From positions 1 through 17,922 of the forward strand of contig NZ_JANYGJ010000154.1 in the NCBI RefSeq assembly GCF_025362455.1: 17,922 bases of DNA, in the 5' to 3' direction. Source of the DNA: Deinococcus sp. GTDB lineage: Bacteria > Deinococcota > Deinococci > Deinococcales > Deinococcaceae. The position numbers were made by a program, and so were the translations under genes. Below, piece by piece: positions 1 to 7,223 of the stretch. Within the stretch, counting starts at the first letter, position 1, and the number at the start of each line of letters is the position of its first letter. The notes under the pieces are model-generated. The model ran no database searches. It saw nothing but the letters and a program-made list of their open reading frames with translations, and was not told the DNA's origin.

Positions 1-2555
1 ACACTGCGGATGACAGCAGTATGCACATCATTGTACGTTCCATTGGAAGAAAACACGGCCATCGCGCTACCCGCCAAGCTCGAAGAACCTCTATAACTCA
101 CGACTGGACTTCCACGACTCCCGCGACCAGTTCTCCCAATAAAGTATTTATCCCCTGCGACCCACCAGGCTAGCTCAGTACATTGCCAGTCTTCCCATTC
201 CAACATTGAAAAGTCATTTTGACCCGTTTCGCGCCTGATGCAAGCCGTCAAAGCTTTTTTATTCAATCCAGTTCCTGAAGCGTTTCCACAGTTGGAAACC
301 AGGCGATCTAGGGTTGTAATATCGAATCTCGAACACGCTGCTTCCGCCGCACAATCTATACCTACACCAGCCTGTGTAGGCTGTTGAGTAGTCGTTGGCA
401 CCACATTCTCAGGTGCTTGAGGGAGCGTAAAGTACTGGTCAGAATCGAACTCATCACACGAATAAACATTGATTGGCGAATTTTGTGCCGCATTGTAGGC
501 GTTCAGACAGTACACGCCGTCACCGCTACCGACGCGTTGCAGAATCACATTTTTGGAGCCGTACTTCGAGAAATCGAGGACGCGCCACTGCTGATCCGTG
601 TCACTCGAATTGCACTCATACAAATTAATGGCTTTACTGTTCACAGGTGCATAAGAATTGATGCAAGAGTTAGTGCCTACACGCTTGATGTTGTAGACGT
701 TTCCACTGATGCGCACGAAATCCCAGTTCTGATCGTCAGTGTTGTCAATACCGTATAGGAAAACTTTGTTGCCGGTAGGAATGTTGTAGTTCACGGCCAA
801 GCCGTGCGAGAGAATCTGGCTGACAAAATGATTGGGTGCAGGTGCAGGTGCAGGTGCAGGTGCAGGTGCAGGTGCAGGTGCAGGTGCAGGTACCGGAATG
901 GGTGTGGGCGTTGGTGCCGGTATAGGCGTAGGAACTGGCGTGGGCACCGTCGGTGTAGACGTACCTATGGGCATCACCTTCCACAACTGGTTCGCTCCGC
1001 CATTACAGTCCCACTGACCTACATCAGTGGACTGCTTACCCTCAGGGAAAAACTGGTCGAGACATAACCCAGAGGCTTTTACCTTGAGCTTAAAAGCGTT
1101 TCCAACGGGTTCAAAAAGAAACTGCTGTCCGGTAGACTGATCATTACAGGTGGCTTGTACGAGTTTGACTCCCACACCCCCCGTCGCAGGCACAGTTACG
1201 CACTTGCCCGAATTCACTGCCGTGATCTGCTTGTAGCCGTTGCTCATCGCTCGTAGTGTGAACTGCTGATTAGCCGCTGAGTGGCAGTTCCAGGCTAGGA
1301 CCGAGGAATTGTCCGCAGTCGAGCCGCCTGCAACATCGAGGCATTGCCCGGTATAATTGTTGACGAGCAAGGTGGCTGGCCCAGCGGTTGATGGCGTTGT
1401 TACCGGAGGCGTCAACGGCTGCAAGGCGAAGTTGAGCGACGCCCCTACCCGTCCTATCCCATCGGTGCCGATCAGCATCAAACTCCAGCGGTAGCGGGTC
1501 TCGGCACCACTCACGAAGCTCGACGGCGGCAAGATCAACTGAGTGCTGGACCCCGCCAGAGTCGTGTTCCGGTACACCAGATCATTCGGCCCAAACGGAT
1601 ACTTGGTGATGATCAGACGTAGCTGTGTGGCACCTTGCGCTGGAGTCCATGCAAAAGTTGTGTTGCCCTCAGCTTTGATTGCGCCCGCAGGCGACTGAGG
1701 CACAGGCATACTGATAGTACCGCCGACCAGAGCGTTTGAGCGCTGAAAAACGTAGGGCCCCGGTGCCGGACGGTCATATTCACGGATGGTCCAGCCGTCA
1801 CCTTTCTTGACCATATGCAGACTAGTCTCCACGGCCTTTTTCGCCCGCCCATTCTCTTCAAGGGCCAGAAAGCTACCCGAAGCCTGGTCAATCCATTGCT
1901 TGAACATCACCACATGGCCTGCGTTTCCGATGCCCTGGTTGTTAATGGCGTCGCCTGGTCGCAGCTCAGCCAGACTGACCTGGACTGAGTAGTTTTTGAG
2001 TGTGCTAGTCACCGCTGAACTGTTCAGCCCCCAGGCCATCGAGATAAGACCTGAACAATCCGGACGATAACCGTCATATGTCGTTTTCTGGCTGTACGGC
2101 ACGGCAAAGCGAACCCAACGCTGAGCCCTCGCTATTATTTCGGCGCTACTGCTGGTTAGTGAAAGCGCGGAGAGACTCGACGCAGACAAGCTTCCCGTGT
2201 ACCCCTGGCCGATGATAGGCATCAGCTCACCGTCAACTGGATTGAGAACTATTGGGGTTTCTTCGGTATTGTCGTTGCCCGCTAGAGGCGTGAGATCATC
2301 GTCGCTGGGTGCCGTTGGAGGAGATGCAGGCGCAGGCGCAGGGGTGGTTCCTGATACCGGGGTCGTCGGGGTCGTAGAGGGCACTGTTGCCGTTCCGGAA
2401 GGTGGCGCAGCCTGTTCAGGAATACCGGCTGCTGTCTCTCCACCTCCACAAGCCGTGAGCAACGCTAGGCTAATGACCAGCCCAAGCTGTAACGCATGGA
2501 GCTTGCGACGAGGCAGTGCCTGGGGCGAAGTGTCTGTCTTCTGACCTGATTTCAT
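1..2555 (-). CDS. Secreted multidomain lipoprotein: NlpC/P60 - Fn3 - ricin B - ricin B - CHAP-like (3' end outside window)
   Basis: The frame stays open from ATG at 2555 to the window edge (851 codons), so the C-terminus is missing. A perfect AGGAGG lies 6 nt before the start. The protein has Arg/Lys at 16-18, a hydrophobic stretch and an LTAC lipobox with Cys36, so it should be a lipid-anchored exported protein. A Thr/Pro/Ala-rich spacer follows. An NlpC/P60-like domain spans about 140-255, with DCSG (Cys167), GHVVMF (His214) and EEN (233-235) as likely catalytic residues. An Fn3-like segment lies at about 290-385. Ricin-type trefoil domain 1 (about 392-532) has three Q-x-F/W repeats. A Pro-rich linker follows, then trefoil 2 (about 576-707) with QNW, QQW and QYF. 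The last part (735 onward) looks CHAP-like: Cys792 in WQCTELAW and His845 in a DVHTAV strand. The family role would be cleavage of peptidoglycan peptides, with the lectin modules giving glycan binding; this is inferred. The CHAP call is weaker than the NlpC/P60 and ricin calls. Composition is AT-richer than neighbouring genes, which suggests transfer. Confidence 0.85.
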   Translation of the reverse strand, partial: MKSGQKTDTSPQALPRRKLHALQLGLVISLALLTACGGGETAAGIPEQAAPPSGTATVPSTTPTTPVSGTTPAPAPASPPTAPSDDDLTPLAGNDNTEETPIVLNPVDGELMPIIGQGYTGSLSASSLSALSLTSSSAEIIARAQRWVRFAVPYSQKTTYDGYRPDCSGLISMAWGLNSSAVTSTLKNYSVQVSLAELRPGDAINNQGIGNAGHVVMFKQWIDQASGSFLALEENGRAKKAVETSLHMVKKGDGWTIREYDRPAPGPYVFQRSNALVGGTISMPVPQSPAGAIKAEGNTTFAWTPAQGATQLRLIITKYPFGPNDLVYRNTTLAGSSTQLILPPSSFVSGAETRYRWSLMLIGTDGIGRVGASLNFALQPLTPPVTTPSTAGPATLLVNNYTGQCLDVAGGSTADNSSVLAWNCHSAANQQFTLRAMSNGYKQITAVNSGKCVTVPATGGVGVKLVQATCNDQSTGQQFLFEPVGNAFKLKVKASGLCLDQFFPEGKQSTDVGQWDCNGGANQLWKVMPIGTSTPTVPTPVPTPIPAPTPTPIPVPAPAPAPAPAPAPAPAPAPNHFVSQILSHGLAVNYNIPTGNKVFLYGIDNTDDQNWDFVRISGNVYNIKRVGTNSCINSYAPVNSKAINLYECNSSDTDQQWRVLDFSKYGSKNVILQRVGSGDGVYCLNAYNAAQNSPINVYSCDEFDSDQYFTLPQAPENVVPTTTQQPTQAGVGIDCAAEAACSRFDITTLDRLVSNCGNASGTGLNKKALTACIRRETGQNDFSMLEWEDWQCTELAWWVAGDKYFIGRTGRGSRGSPVVSYRGSSSLAGSAMAVFSSNGTYNDVHTAVIRS
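835..888. repeat. Nine perfect tandem copies of GGTGCA (in-frame Pro-Ala linker)
   Basis: Nine uninterrupted copies of the hexamer GGTGCA are seen. On the minus strand they read CCT GCA, a (Pro-Ala)9 run in the linker between the two ricin domains of the large lipoprotein. The unit is a multiple of three, so copy-number change by slippage would alter linker length without breaking the frame. A more varied Thr/Pro stretch (about 889-960) completes the linker. Confidence 0.95.
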
Positions 2556-2622
2556 AATGATCCTCCTGAAGTTCACTTGCGATTGATGCATATTGTTGAC
2601 ATACGGAATTGAACTTGCCTTC

Positions 2623-2638
2623 ACCTGACTCATCAGGT
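2623..2638. repeat. Short perfect dyad ACCTGA-CTCA-TCAGGT
   Basis: Six-bp perfect inverted arms with a 4-nt loop lie 68-83 nt upstream of the lipoprotein start. It could be an operator or a small hairpin at the 3' end of an upstream transcript. There is no T-run, so a terminator is unlikely. Confidence 0.35.
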
Positions 2639-2671
2639 TGATTCAACCCACGTCCCATCGGGCTTCTCCTT

Positions 2672-2713
2672 GGCTGCGGGTCCGGGGCTGCGGGTCCGGG
2701 GCTGCGAATCTGG
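2672..2713. repeat. 14-bp tandem repeat, three copies
   Basis: Two identical copies of GGCTGCGGGTCCGG (2672-2685, 2686-2699) are followed by a third with three mismatches (2700-2713) and a more decayed fourth. The unit is not a multiple of three, which argues against the short frames that cross it. Confidence 0.8.
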
Positions 2714-2949
2714 ATCTGCGAGTGCTGCCCCTTCATGAGTGCCAGACCCGCCGTTGTTGCAACGACATGAGACTAGCAACAGGAACACGCCCGCCAACAC
2801 CACCCTGGGGGGAGGCGGGTCAGGGCCGGTGACACTCAGGACCACTCTGGAACAGTTCTGGAACATCGGTAAGCGTCGTCCCAGCGCGACTTTGTTTAGA
2901 CGCTTTCAAAAACTGTCACAAATGTGGGAAGACTTAGAGCAAGGTGAGC

Positions 2950-2955
2950 TACAGT
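2950..2955 (+). promoter_or_regulatory. Candidate -10 (TACAGT) for a leaderless transcript
   Basis: TACAGT fits TANNNT and lies exactly 7 nt before the ATG at 2963, so transcription would start on or next to the start codon. No convincing -35 is seen. The nearest purine-rich stretch (AAGGTGAG) is too far from the ATG to act as a normal ribosome binding site. Confidence 0.4.
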
Positions 2956-2962
2956 ACTGACC

Positions 2963-4402
2963 ATGAGTGCAACGTCCCCGGAACTCCTCATCCTGGAGAT
3001 CGATACCGCCGCCGCGAGCGTCAATCTGGCCGGAACACCGCTTCAGTTGCCTCCACGGTACGTTTCGTTTCTGGAACTTCTGGCCGCACGCAGTCAGCAG
3101 CCAGACCGCTACGCCCAGCGGGTGCATGTCAGCGAGGTGCGCGAGCTGAGCGAGTTCCGGCACCTGGAGGAAGCGACCCTGGGCCAGACGCTCTACCGTT
3201 TCCTGAACGGCACCGGCAAGGGCGAGAGTTTCAACGAGCAGGTGTGCCGGATTCTGGGCCTCAGCGAAGAAAAGCTCGTCACCTCGCCGAAAGGCAAATC
3301 CAAGGAGGTCTGGGTTCTGAACATGGCCTGCATTGGAGGCGTCGTCATTCATGGTGTGCCGGGCGCTCCTGCGCTGCCGCCGCCGTCACTCACCGATACC
3401 GCGCCCGACCTGCTCAGCCACGACCCCTACGGCCTGTGCGACCTGACGATGGCCGAAGCCCTGCTCGAACTGGGCCGACCTGCCGAGGCGCTGAGCGCCG
3501 CCGAACGCCTGATCGCTCATCCAGATCGTTCAGTTGCGGCCCGCGCCCTGCTGCTGCGCTCCAGTGTCCACGAGCAGGGGGCCGACTGGCCCGAAGCGTG
3601 GCAGAATCTCGACCGTGCGCGTGCGCTGATCGAGGTCGGGCCGCAGGACGCTCACCTGCTGCCCTGGGCGAAGCTGCAACACGCCCGGCTCGAACGCCTG
3701 GTCGGCGACCCGAATGTGTCGAAGCGGCTGCTGCGCGAGCTGCTGGCCGCCACGCCACCCGCTCATAAGCTGCTGCGTGGCCGACTGGAGGTGCTCGAAG
3801 GCTTACTGATTCTAGATGACCCCAGGCGGGAGCCGCGCAGCGCCCGACCTCATTTCAGTGTGGCCCTGCACCATTTTTTGGACGCTCGCTGGCTGTGGGG
3901 CACCTACCTGGTCGCGGCCAATCTGGGGCTGATGCATCTGCGGCAAAGTAGCTACGGCGCGGCCCGCAACAGTCCGTCGCTTTGCCGTCATGAACTGGCG
4001 CAGGCCCGCGACGGGTTCACGCGGGCCTGGCAGGTGTCGCAGGTGCTGGGCCGAGCACCCAAACCTGAACTCCTGGTCATGCTCGCCCGCACCGAGCGTG
4101 AACTGGGCGAGACCGAATCGGCTCAGCGCTACCTCGACTTGATTCTTGAGGGCCACTCGCCCCGGCAGCCGTCTCTCTTGCCCAGGCAGCGCTCTGAACT
4201 CTTCGCCGAGCGGGCCGAGCTGCACTGGACACTGGGCCGCCACCAGGCCGCGCAGAGCGACTGGCACACGGCGCTGCACCTTCCGCTGAGCCTGAGCGAG
4301 CTTGACGATCTGCGGCGGCGGGCGGGCAACCGACTGGTCGATTCGCTGGCGAGCACTCCGAGTGCTGTATCTCAGCCTGTGCCCCAGGCAGATCTGGCAT
4401 GA
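2963..4402 (+). CDS. Winged-helix-like / TPR-repeat protein, probable regulator
   Basis: This is a 479-aa protein with no signal peptide or membrane segment, so it is expected to be cytoplasmic. Residues about 20-115 resemble a degenerate winged-helix domain of the OmpR/SARP type: a helix-rich start, a conserved-looking LEEATLGQTLYRFL segment, and a final KEVWVL strand. Residues about 145-465 are Ala/Leu/Arg-rich helical repeats of TPR type, for example ALLELGRPAEALSAAERL and AERAELHWTLGRHQAAQSDW. TPRs usually bind proteins or peptides. The stop codon overlaps the ATG of the diguanylate cyclase gene (ATGA at 4399-4402), which implies translational coupling and a shared pathway. The start was chosen for the -10 seven bases upstream and the good frame statistics. 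The DNA-binding reading is tentative; a pure protein-interaction role is equally possible. Confidence 0.8.
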   Translation: MSATSPELLILEIDTAAASVNLAGTPLQLPPRYVSFLELLAARSQQPDRYAQRVHVSEVRELSEFRHLEEATLGQTLYRFLNGTGKGESFNEQVCRILGLSEEKLVTSPKGKSKEVWVLNMACIGGVVIHGVPGAPALPPPSLTDTAPDLLSHDPYGLCDLTMAEALLELGRPAEALSAAERLIAHPDRSVAARALLLRSSVHEQGADWPEAWQNLDRARALIEVGPQDAHLLPWAKLQHARLERLVGDPNVSKRLLRELLAATPPAHKLLRGRLEVLEGLLILDDPRREPRSARPHFSVALHHFLDARWLWGTYLVAANLGLMHLRQSSYGAARNSPSLCRHELAQARDGFTRAWQVSQVLGRAPKPELLVMLARTERELGETESAQRYLDLILEGHSPRQPSLLPRQRSELFAERAELHWTLGRHQAAQSDWHTALHLPLSLSELDDLRRRAGNRLVDSLASTPSAVSQPVPQADLA

Positions 4403-6474
4403 AGCTGCTGTGTGTGCTGCTGGCGGTGCTGAGCTGGGCCGGAGCAGCTCCTCAACCGGCGGCGTCCGCCCGCTTCACCCAGACGCTTGAAGCCGAGAAT
4501 ATGCACCTGACCGGGCGGGCGGTGCGCCTGCGCTGCGACGAGTGTTCAGGTGGCTACACCGCCAGTTACCTCGGCGAAGGCGGCGCCATCACCTGGGCGA
4601 CCGAGGTGCCCCGTGCGGGCGTCTATCGCCTGAGCTTCAGAAACAGGACCGGTAATCAACTCTTTCCGGGTTTGCTGACCATCGACGGCATTCCGCTCAT
4701 CGCCGTCAAGTTCCACAACACGCATAACCTCTGGGAAACCCTGTCGCTGAAGGTGCCACTGCGGCAAGGCATCAACACCTTGTCACTGTCGAACGAACGC
4801 GATGTGATTAACGATGTCGAGGAAGTAAGCGTTTCAGACGACCTGACTCAAATGACACAACTCCAAGAAACCGTCCCAGTCTTGCGACCTGCCTTCGTTC
4901 TGACTCCGCTAGAGAACATTCCCTGGAACGTTATGGTGATCGTTCTCGGCAGCCTGTGCCTCTCCATTTCGATGTTGATCAAAATCATGCGTGGGAAACG
5001 TAAACCAGGGTACACCGTAACTCTAGTCTGGTCTCTGCTCGGAATCTCACTTATCTTCGCGGGTTATGCTGTAGAAATTCTCGATGTTACTTTTATTGGG
5101 ACGTATATCGGATTCACCGTCAAGCTTCTGGGCCTTTTGATCGGGTCATGGGCGTCACTGTTTTTCGTGTGGCATTACACTGGTAGTCAGAATTTACAGA
5201 GCCGTGGACTTCGGACAGTAATCATAATGATCATATCGACATCGGCTCTCCTGATCGTTACTGACCCGTGGACGGGCTGGGCGCAGATTCGACCCCATCT
5301 GAGTACGAGGGCAGCCTTTCTACCGTTTTCGCGGATAGAGTTTACATTCCCAATGAAGTTTTGTTTTATCGTCACCAACTTGCTGTTATTTTTTGGAAGC
5401 GCCTCGCTCTTCGCTTTTCGCGATCACGTTTCCCGAATTTACCGCTCACAGATTAATATCATCAGTCTGAGTCTGATCTTGCCGCCTTTGCCTCTCTTCA
5501 TCTTTCCGACTATCCTCTACCAGTTCGGCTTCGCAGAGCAAGACCCATCCGTCTTTGGCGCTTCGCTGCTCACGCTCATGTTGGCTCTTGCCCTGTACCG
5601 ATACCACTTGCTTGATCTAAGTCCCACGGCCTGGGGAAAGGGCTTTGCTTTACGTGAAGAGGGCGAATTGGTTATCGGCCCACAGCAACAACTGATAGAA
5701 GCCAATCCTGTCGCACGCAGGCTGTTCGGCAATATGCGCGTCGGGCAGCCGGTGAGGGCCATACACCCCCTCGACGATCTCAGTGACCTGCTGCACTGGC
5801 AAAACCGTTTTTACCGAGTTCAGCGCACGACCATCGGCAGCAAGCAATCACCGCTAGCACACCGTATCGCTCTGTCCGACGTGACCGACCTGAAACTCGC
5901 TGAAGCTGATCTACGCCGCAGCAACGACCAACTGACACTTCTTCAGTCCGAACTTCGGGAGCAGGCCATTCGTGACAAGCTCACTGGCTTATACAATCGA
6001 CGCTTCATGGAAGAGATACTGACCAAAGAAGTCCGGCGTACTCAGAAAGAATCTGGGGATCTAAGCGTTATCCTTCTGGATATCGACAACTTCCGCGAGT
6101 TCAATGCCCGGTGCGGATATAGCGGCGGCGACACGGTGCTGCATGAAGTCGGCAAGCTTCTTCTGGCAACTCAGGGTATGGCCTGCCGGTACGGTGGCGA
6201 GGAGTTTTTGCTGATCCTGCCTGGGCTGAACCTGGATGCCGCGCTCTTGATCGCGGAGACCGTGCAAGATCAGTTGTCTCAGCTTCATGTGGAACATGCG
6301 GGGCAGCAGCTCGTCATCACCGCCTCAGCCAGCGTGGCCAGTCTGGCTTTACACGGCGCGGCTGGTCTGCTCCTGGGCGCAGACGAAGCGTTACTCCTGG
6401 CTAAACGACGTGGCCGCAACCGTATCGAAGTCGGGCGGGCGCGGCAAGGCGAGTGGGGACGAGGCTGGAGCTGA
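4399..6474 (+). CDS. Membrane diguanylate cyclase with CBM6/35-like periplasmic domain, 7TM region and GGDEF
   Basis: The 691-aa protein should make cyclic di-GMP from GTP at the inner face of the membrane. In order: a signal peptide (about 1-24); a CBM6/CBM35-like beta domain (about 29-150) starting EAENM, with an aG-Y-L strand and a GINTL segment; seven hydrophobic segments (about 175-405) ending YRYHLLDL, as in histidine-kinase N7TM modules; a PAS-like stretch (about 413-500) with EANPVARRLFGN; then a short helix. The GGDEF domain starts with DKLTGLYNRR (526-535), then DIDNF (561-565) and the active-site GGEEF (599-603). The inhibitory RxxD site is absent: the matching residues are ATQG, so product inhibition through the I-site is not expected. 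The CBM may sense a carbohydrate or wall fragment (inference). The central part, about 4800-6000, is visibly AT-richer than both ends, suggesting a mosaic gene. Confidence 0.92.
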   Translation: MKLLCVLLAVLSWAGAAPQPAASARFTQTLEAENMHLTGRAVRLRCDECSGGYTASYLGEGGAITWATEVPRAGVYRLSFRNRTGNQLFPGLLTIDGIPLIAVKFHNTHNLWETLSLKVPLRQGINTLSLSNERDVINDVEEVSVSDDLTQMTQLQETVPVLRPAFVLTPLENIPWNVMVIVLGSLCLSISMLIKIMRGKRKPGYTVTLVWSLLGISLIFAGYAVEILDVTFIGTYIGFTVKLLGLLIGSWASLFFVWHYTGSQNLQSRGLRTVIIMIISTSALLIVTDPWTGWAQIRPHLSTRAAFLPFSRIEFTFPMKFCFIVTNLLLFFGSASLFAFRDHVSRIYRSQINIISLSLILPPLPLFIFPTILYQFGFAEQDPSVFGASLLTLMLALALYRYHLLDLSPTAWGKGFALREEGELVIGPQQQLIEANPVARRLFGNMRVGQPVRAIHPLDDLSDLLHWQNRFYRVQRTTIGSKQSPLAHRIALSDVTDLKLAEADLRRSNDQLTLLQSELREQAIRDKLTGLYNRRFMEEILTKEVRRTQKESGDLSVILLDIDNFREFNARCGYSGGDTVLHEVGKLLLATQGMACRYGGEEFLLILPGLNLDAALLIAETVQDQLSQLHVEHAGQQLVITASASVASLALHGAAGLLLGADEALLLAKRRGRNRIEVGRARQGEWGRGWS

Positions 6475-6530
6475 GGTGAGCAGGGCGTTGACATGCAAAC
6501 CCCACGGCCAACCCCTCACCCGTCCAACCC

Positions 6531-6536
6531 TATCCT
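6531..6536 (+). promoter_or_regulatory. Candidate -10 (TATCCT) six bases before a small ORF
   Basis: TATCCT is followed by 6 nt and then ATG at 6543, the spacing of a leaderless transcript. No -35 is seen at 16-18 nt. A TTGACA at 6488-6493 is 37 nt away, too far to pair with this hexamer. Confidence 0.4.
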
Positions 6537-6542
6537 GACCCC

Positions 6543-6662
6543 ATGCCCGGCGTGAGTCTGATCTACGCCACCAGCCCCAATGCCCAGAAGTACGCCCCGG
6601 CGAACGCGACCTTGCAAAAGACGCGGGATGACGGGTTTGCGGAGTACGTGCTGAAGTTCTGA
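6543..6662 (+). CDS. Possible 39-aa small protein, unknown
   Basis: A 40-codon frame starts MPGVSLIYATSPNAQKYAP and ends EYVLKF. It has no Shine-Dalgarno, but a -10-like TATCCT sits six bases before the ATG, as for the other leaderless genes here. Codon use is GC-ending, like neighbouring real genes. It has no membrane segment or recognised motif. It lies alone in the 263 bp between the cyclase gene and the thioredoxin-like gene. It could also be a fragment of a decayed gene or a chance frame. Confidence 0.4.
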   Translation: MPGVSLIYATSPNAQKYAPANATLQKTRDDGFAEYVLKF

Positions 6663-6703
6663 GCGAGGTGAGGATGGGGAGTCCTGACGCGGGCCGGGGC
6701 TCC

Positions 6704-6731
6704 TTTACTCGTGCTGAACCTGCGGTATACC
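6704..6731 (+). promoter_or_regulatory. Candidate promoter TTTACT-16-TATACC for the thioredoxin-like gene
   Basis: A -35-like TTTACT (6704-6709) and a -10-like TATACC (6726-6731) are spaced by 16 nt. The ATG at 6738 follows six bases later, fitting a leaderless mRNA and making 6738 the preferred start over the upstream in-frame ATG at 6711, which would lie inside the promoter. Confidence 0.5.
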
Positions 6732-6737
6732 TGTGGC

Positions 6738-7217
6738 ATGGCACTGAAGATCACACGGTCTGCTGTGAACACCGACAGAACCAGTCCGAGCTTGTGGACG
6801 GTGCTCACCAGCGGCCTGTTCGCTTCGCGCTGGATCGGGCGCCTCGCGCCGCAGCTTGAGCAATTGCCACTCGAACCCGGCCAGCCTACCTTGCTCTACT
6901 TCCGCACGCGGGGCTGCACCATCTGTGGCCTGATTGACATGCAGGTAGCGGCAGCCTGCCACCGGGGCGGCGTGAGGCTCGTGATCGTGGACCGCCACGC
7001 CAAATCCGAAGAACCCGAAGCGCTGGAAATTTACACCCAGCCGGGTAACATCCTCGATGTCGGCGGCCCCATCAATACGGCATATCAGATCGGCGTGTAC
7101 CCGTCGTTCGTTCTCGTCAAGGATGGCTTGATCGTGTTCAAAGACGTGGGTATCAAGGCCAGGCACGAGGTGTACGGCGAGTATTTGCAGAAGCGGTTCG
7201 CGGCGTTGATGGCTTGA
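6738..7217 (+). CDS. Thioredoxin-fold protein with CTIC motif
   Basis: The 159-aa protein has a thioredoxin-like core. A strand TLLYFRTRG leads to Cys60-Thr-Ile-Cys63, with helix and strand (VRLVIVD) next, and then GVYPSFVLVKDG, where Pro122 fits the cis-proline before the active-site-facing strand. The likely role is thiol-disulfide exchange. There is no signal peptide, so it is probably cytoplasmic. The N-terminal 45 residues are an extra helical extension. It is convergent with sbcC with only 6 bp between the stops, and no terminator hairpin is visible there. The exact substrate cannot be told from sequence. Confidence 0.8.
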   Translation: MALKITRSAVNTDRTSPSLWTVLTSGLFASRWIGRLAPQLEQLPLEPGQPTLLYFRTRGCTICGLIDMQVAAACHRGGVRLVIVDRHAKSEEPEALEIYTQPGNILDVGGPINTAYQIGVYPSFVLVKDGLIVFKDVGIKARHEVYGEYLQKRFAALMA

Positions 7218-7223
7218 TTTTGC

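Larger units (their letters stand above)
2556..2962. other. 407-bp intergenic region between divergent genes
   Basis: This region separates the minus-strand lipoprotein gene from the plus-strand TPR gene. It holds the Shine-Dalgarno of the former (2562-2567), an imperfect 17-bp dyad-like site (2588-2604), a short dyad (2623-2638), a 14-bp tandem repeat (2672-2713) and the -10 of the TPR gene (2950-2955). Short frames exist but none has convincing coding character. No clear -35/-10 pair was found for the lipoprotein gene. Confidence 0.6.

Noticed and set aside
384..758. Plus-strand frame of 124 codons
   Set aside because: It lies antisense to the second ricin domain of the large lipoprotein, which has clear Q-x-W motifs.
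2633..2866. Minus-strand frame with a lipobox-like LLLVSC, possible small lipoprotein
   Set aside because: There is no ribosome site or -10 at a suitable start, codon use is mixed, and it crosses a 14-bp tandem repeat that is not a multiple of three.
6488..6493. Perfect TTGACA as a -35 element
   Set aside because: No -10 hexamer follows at 16-18 nt; the nearest TATCCT is 37 nt away.
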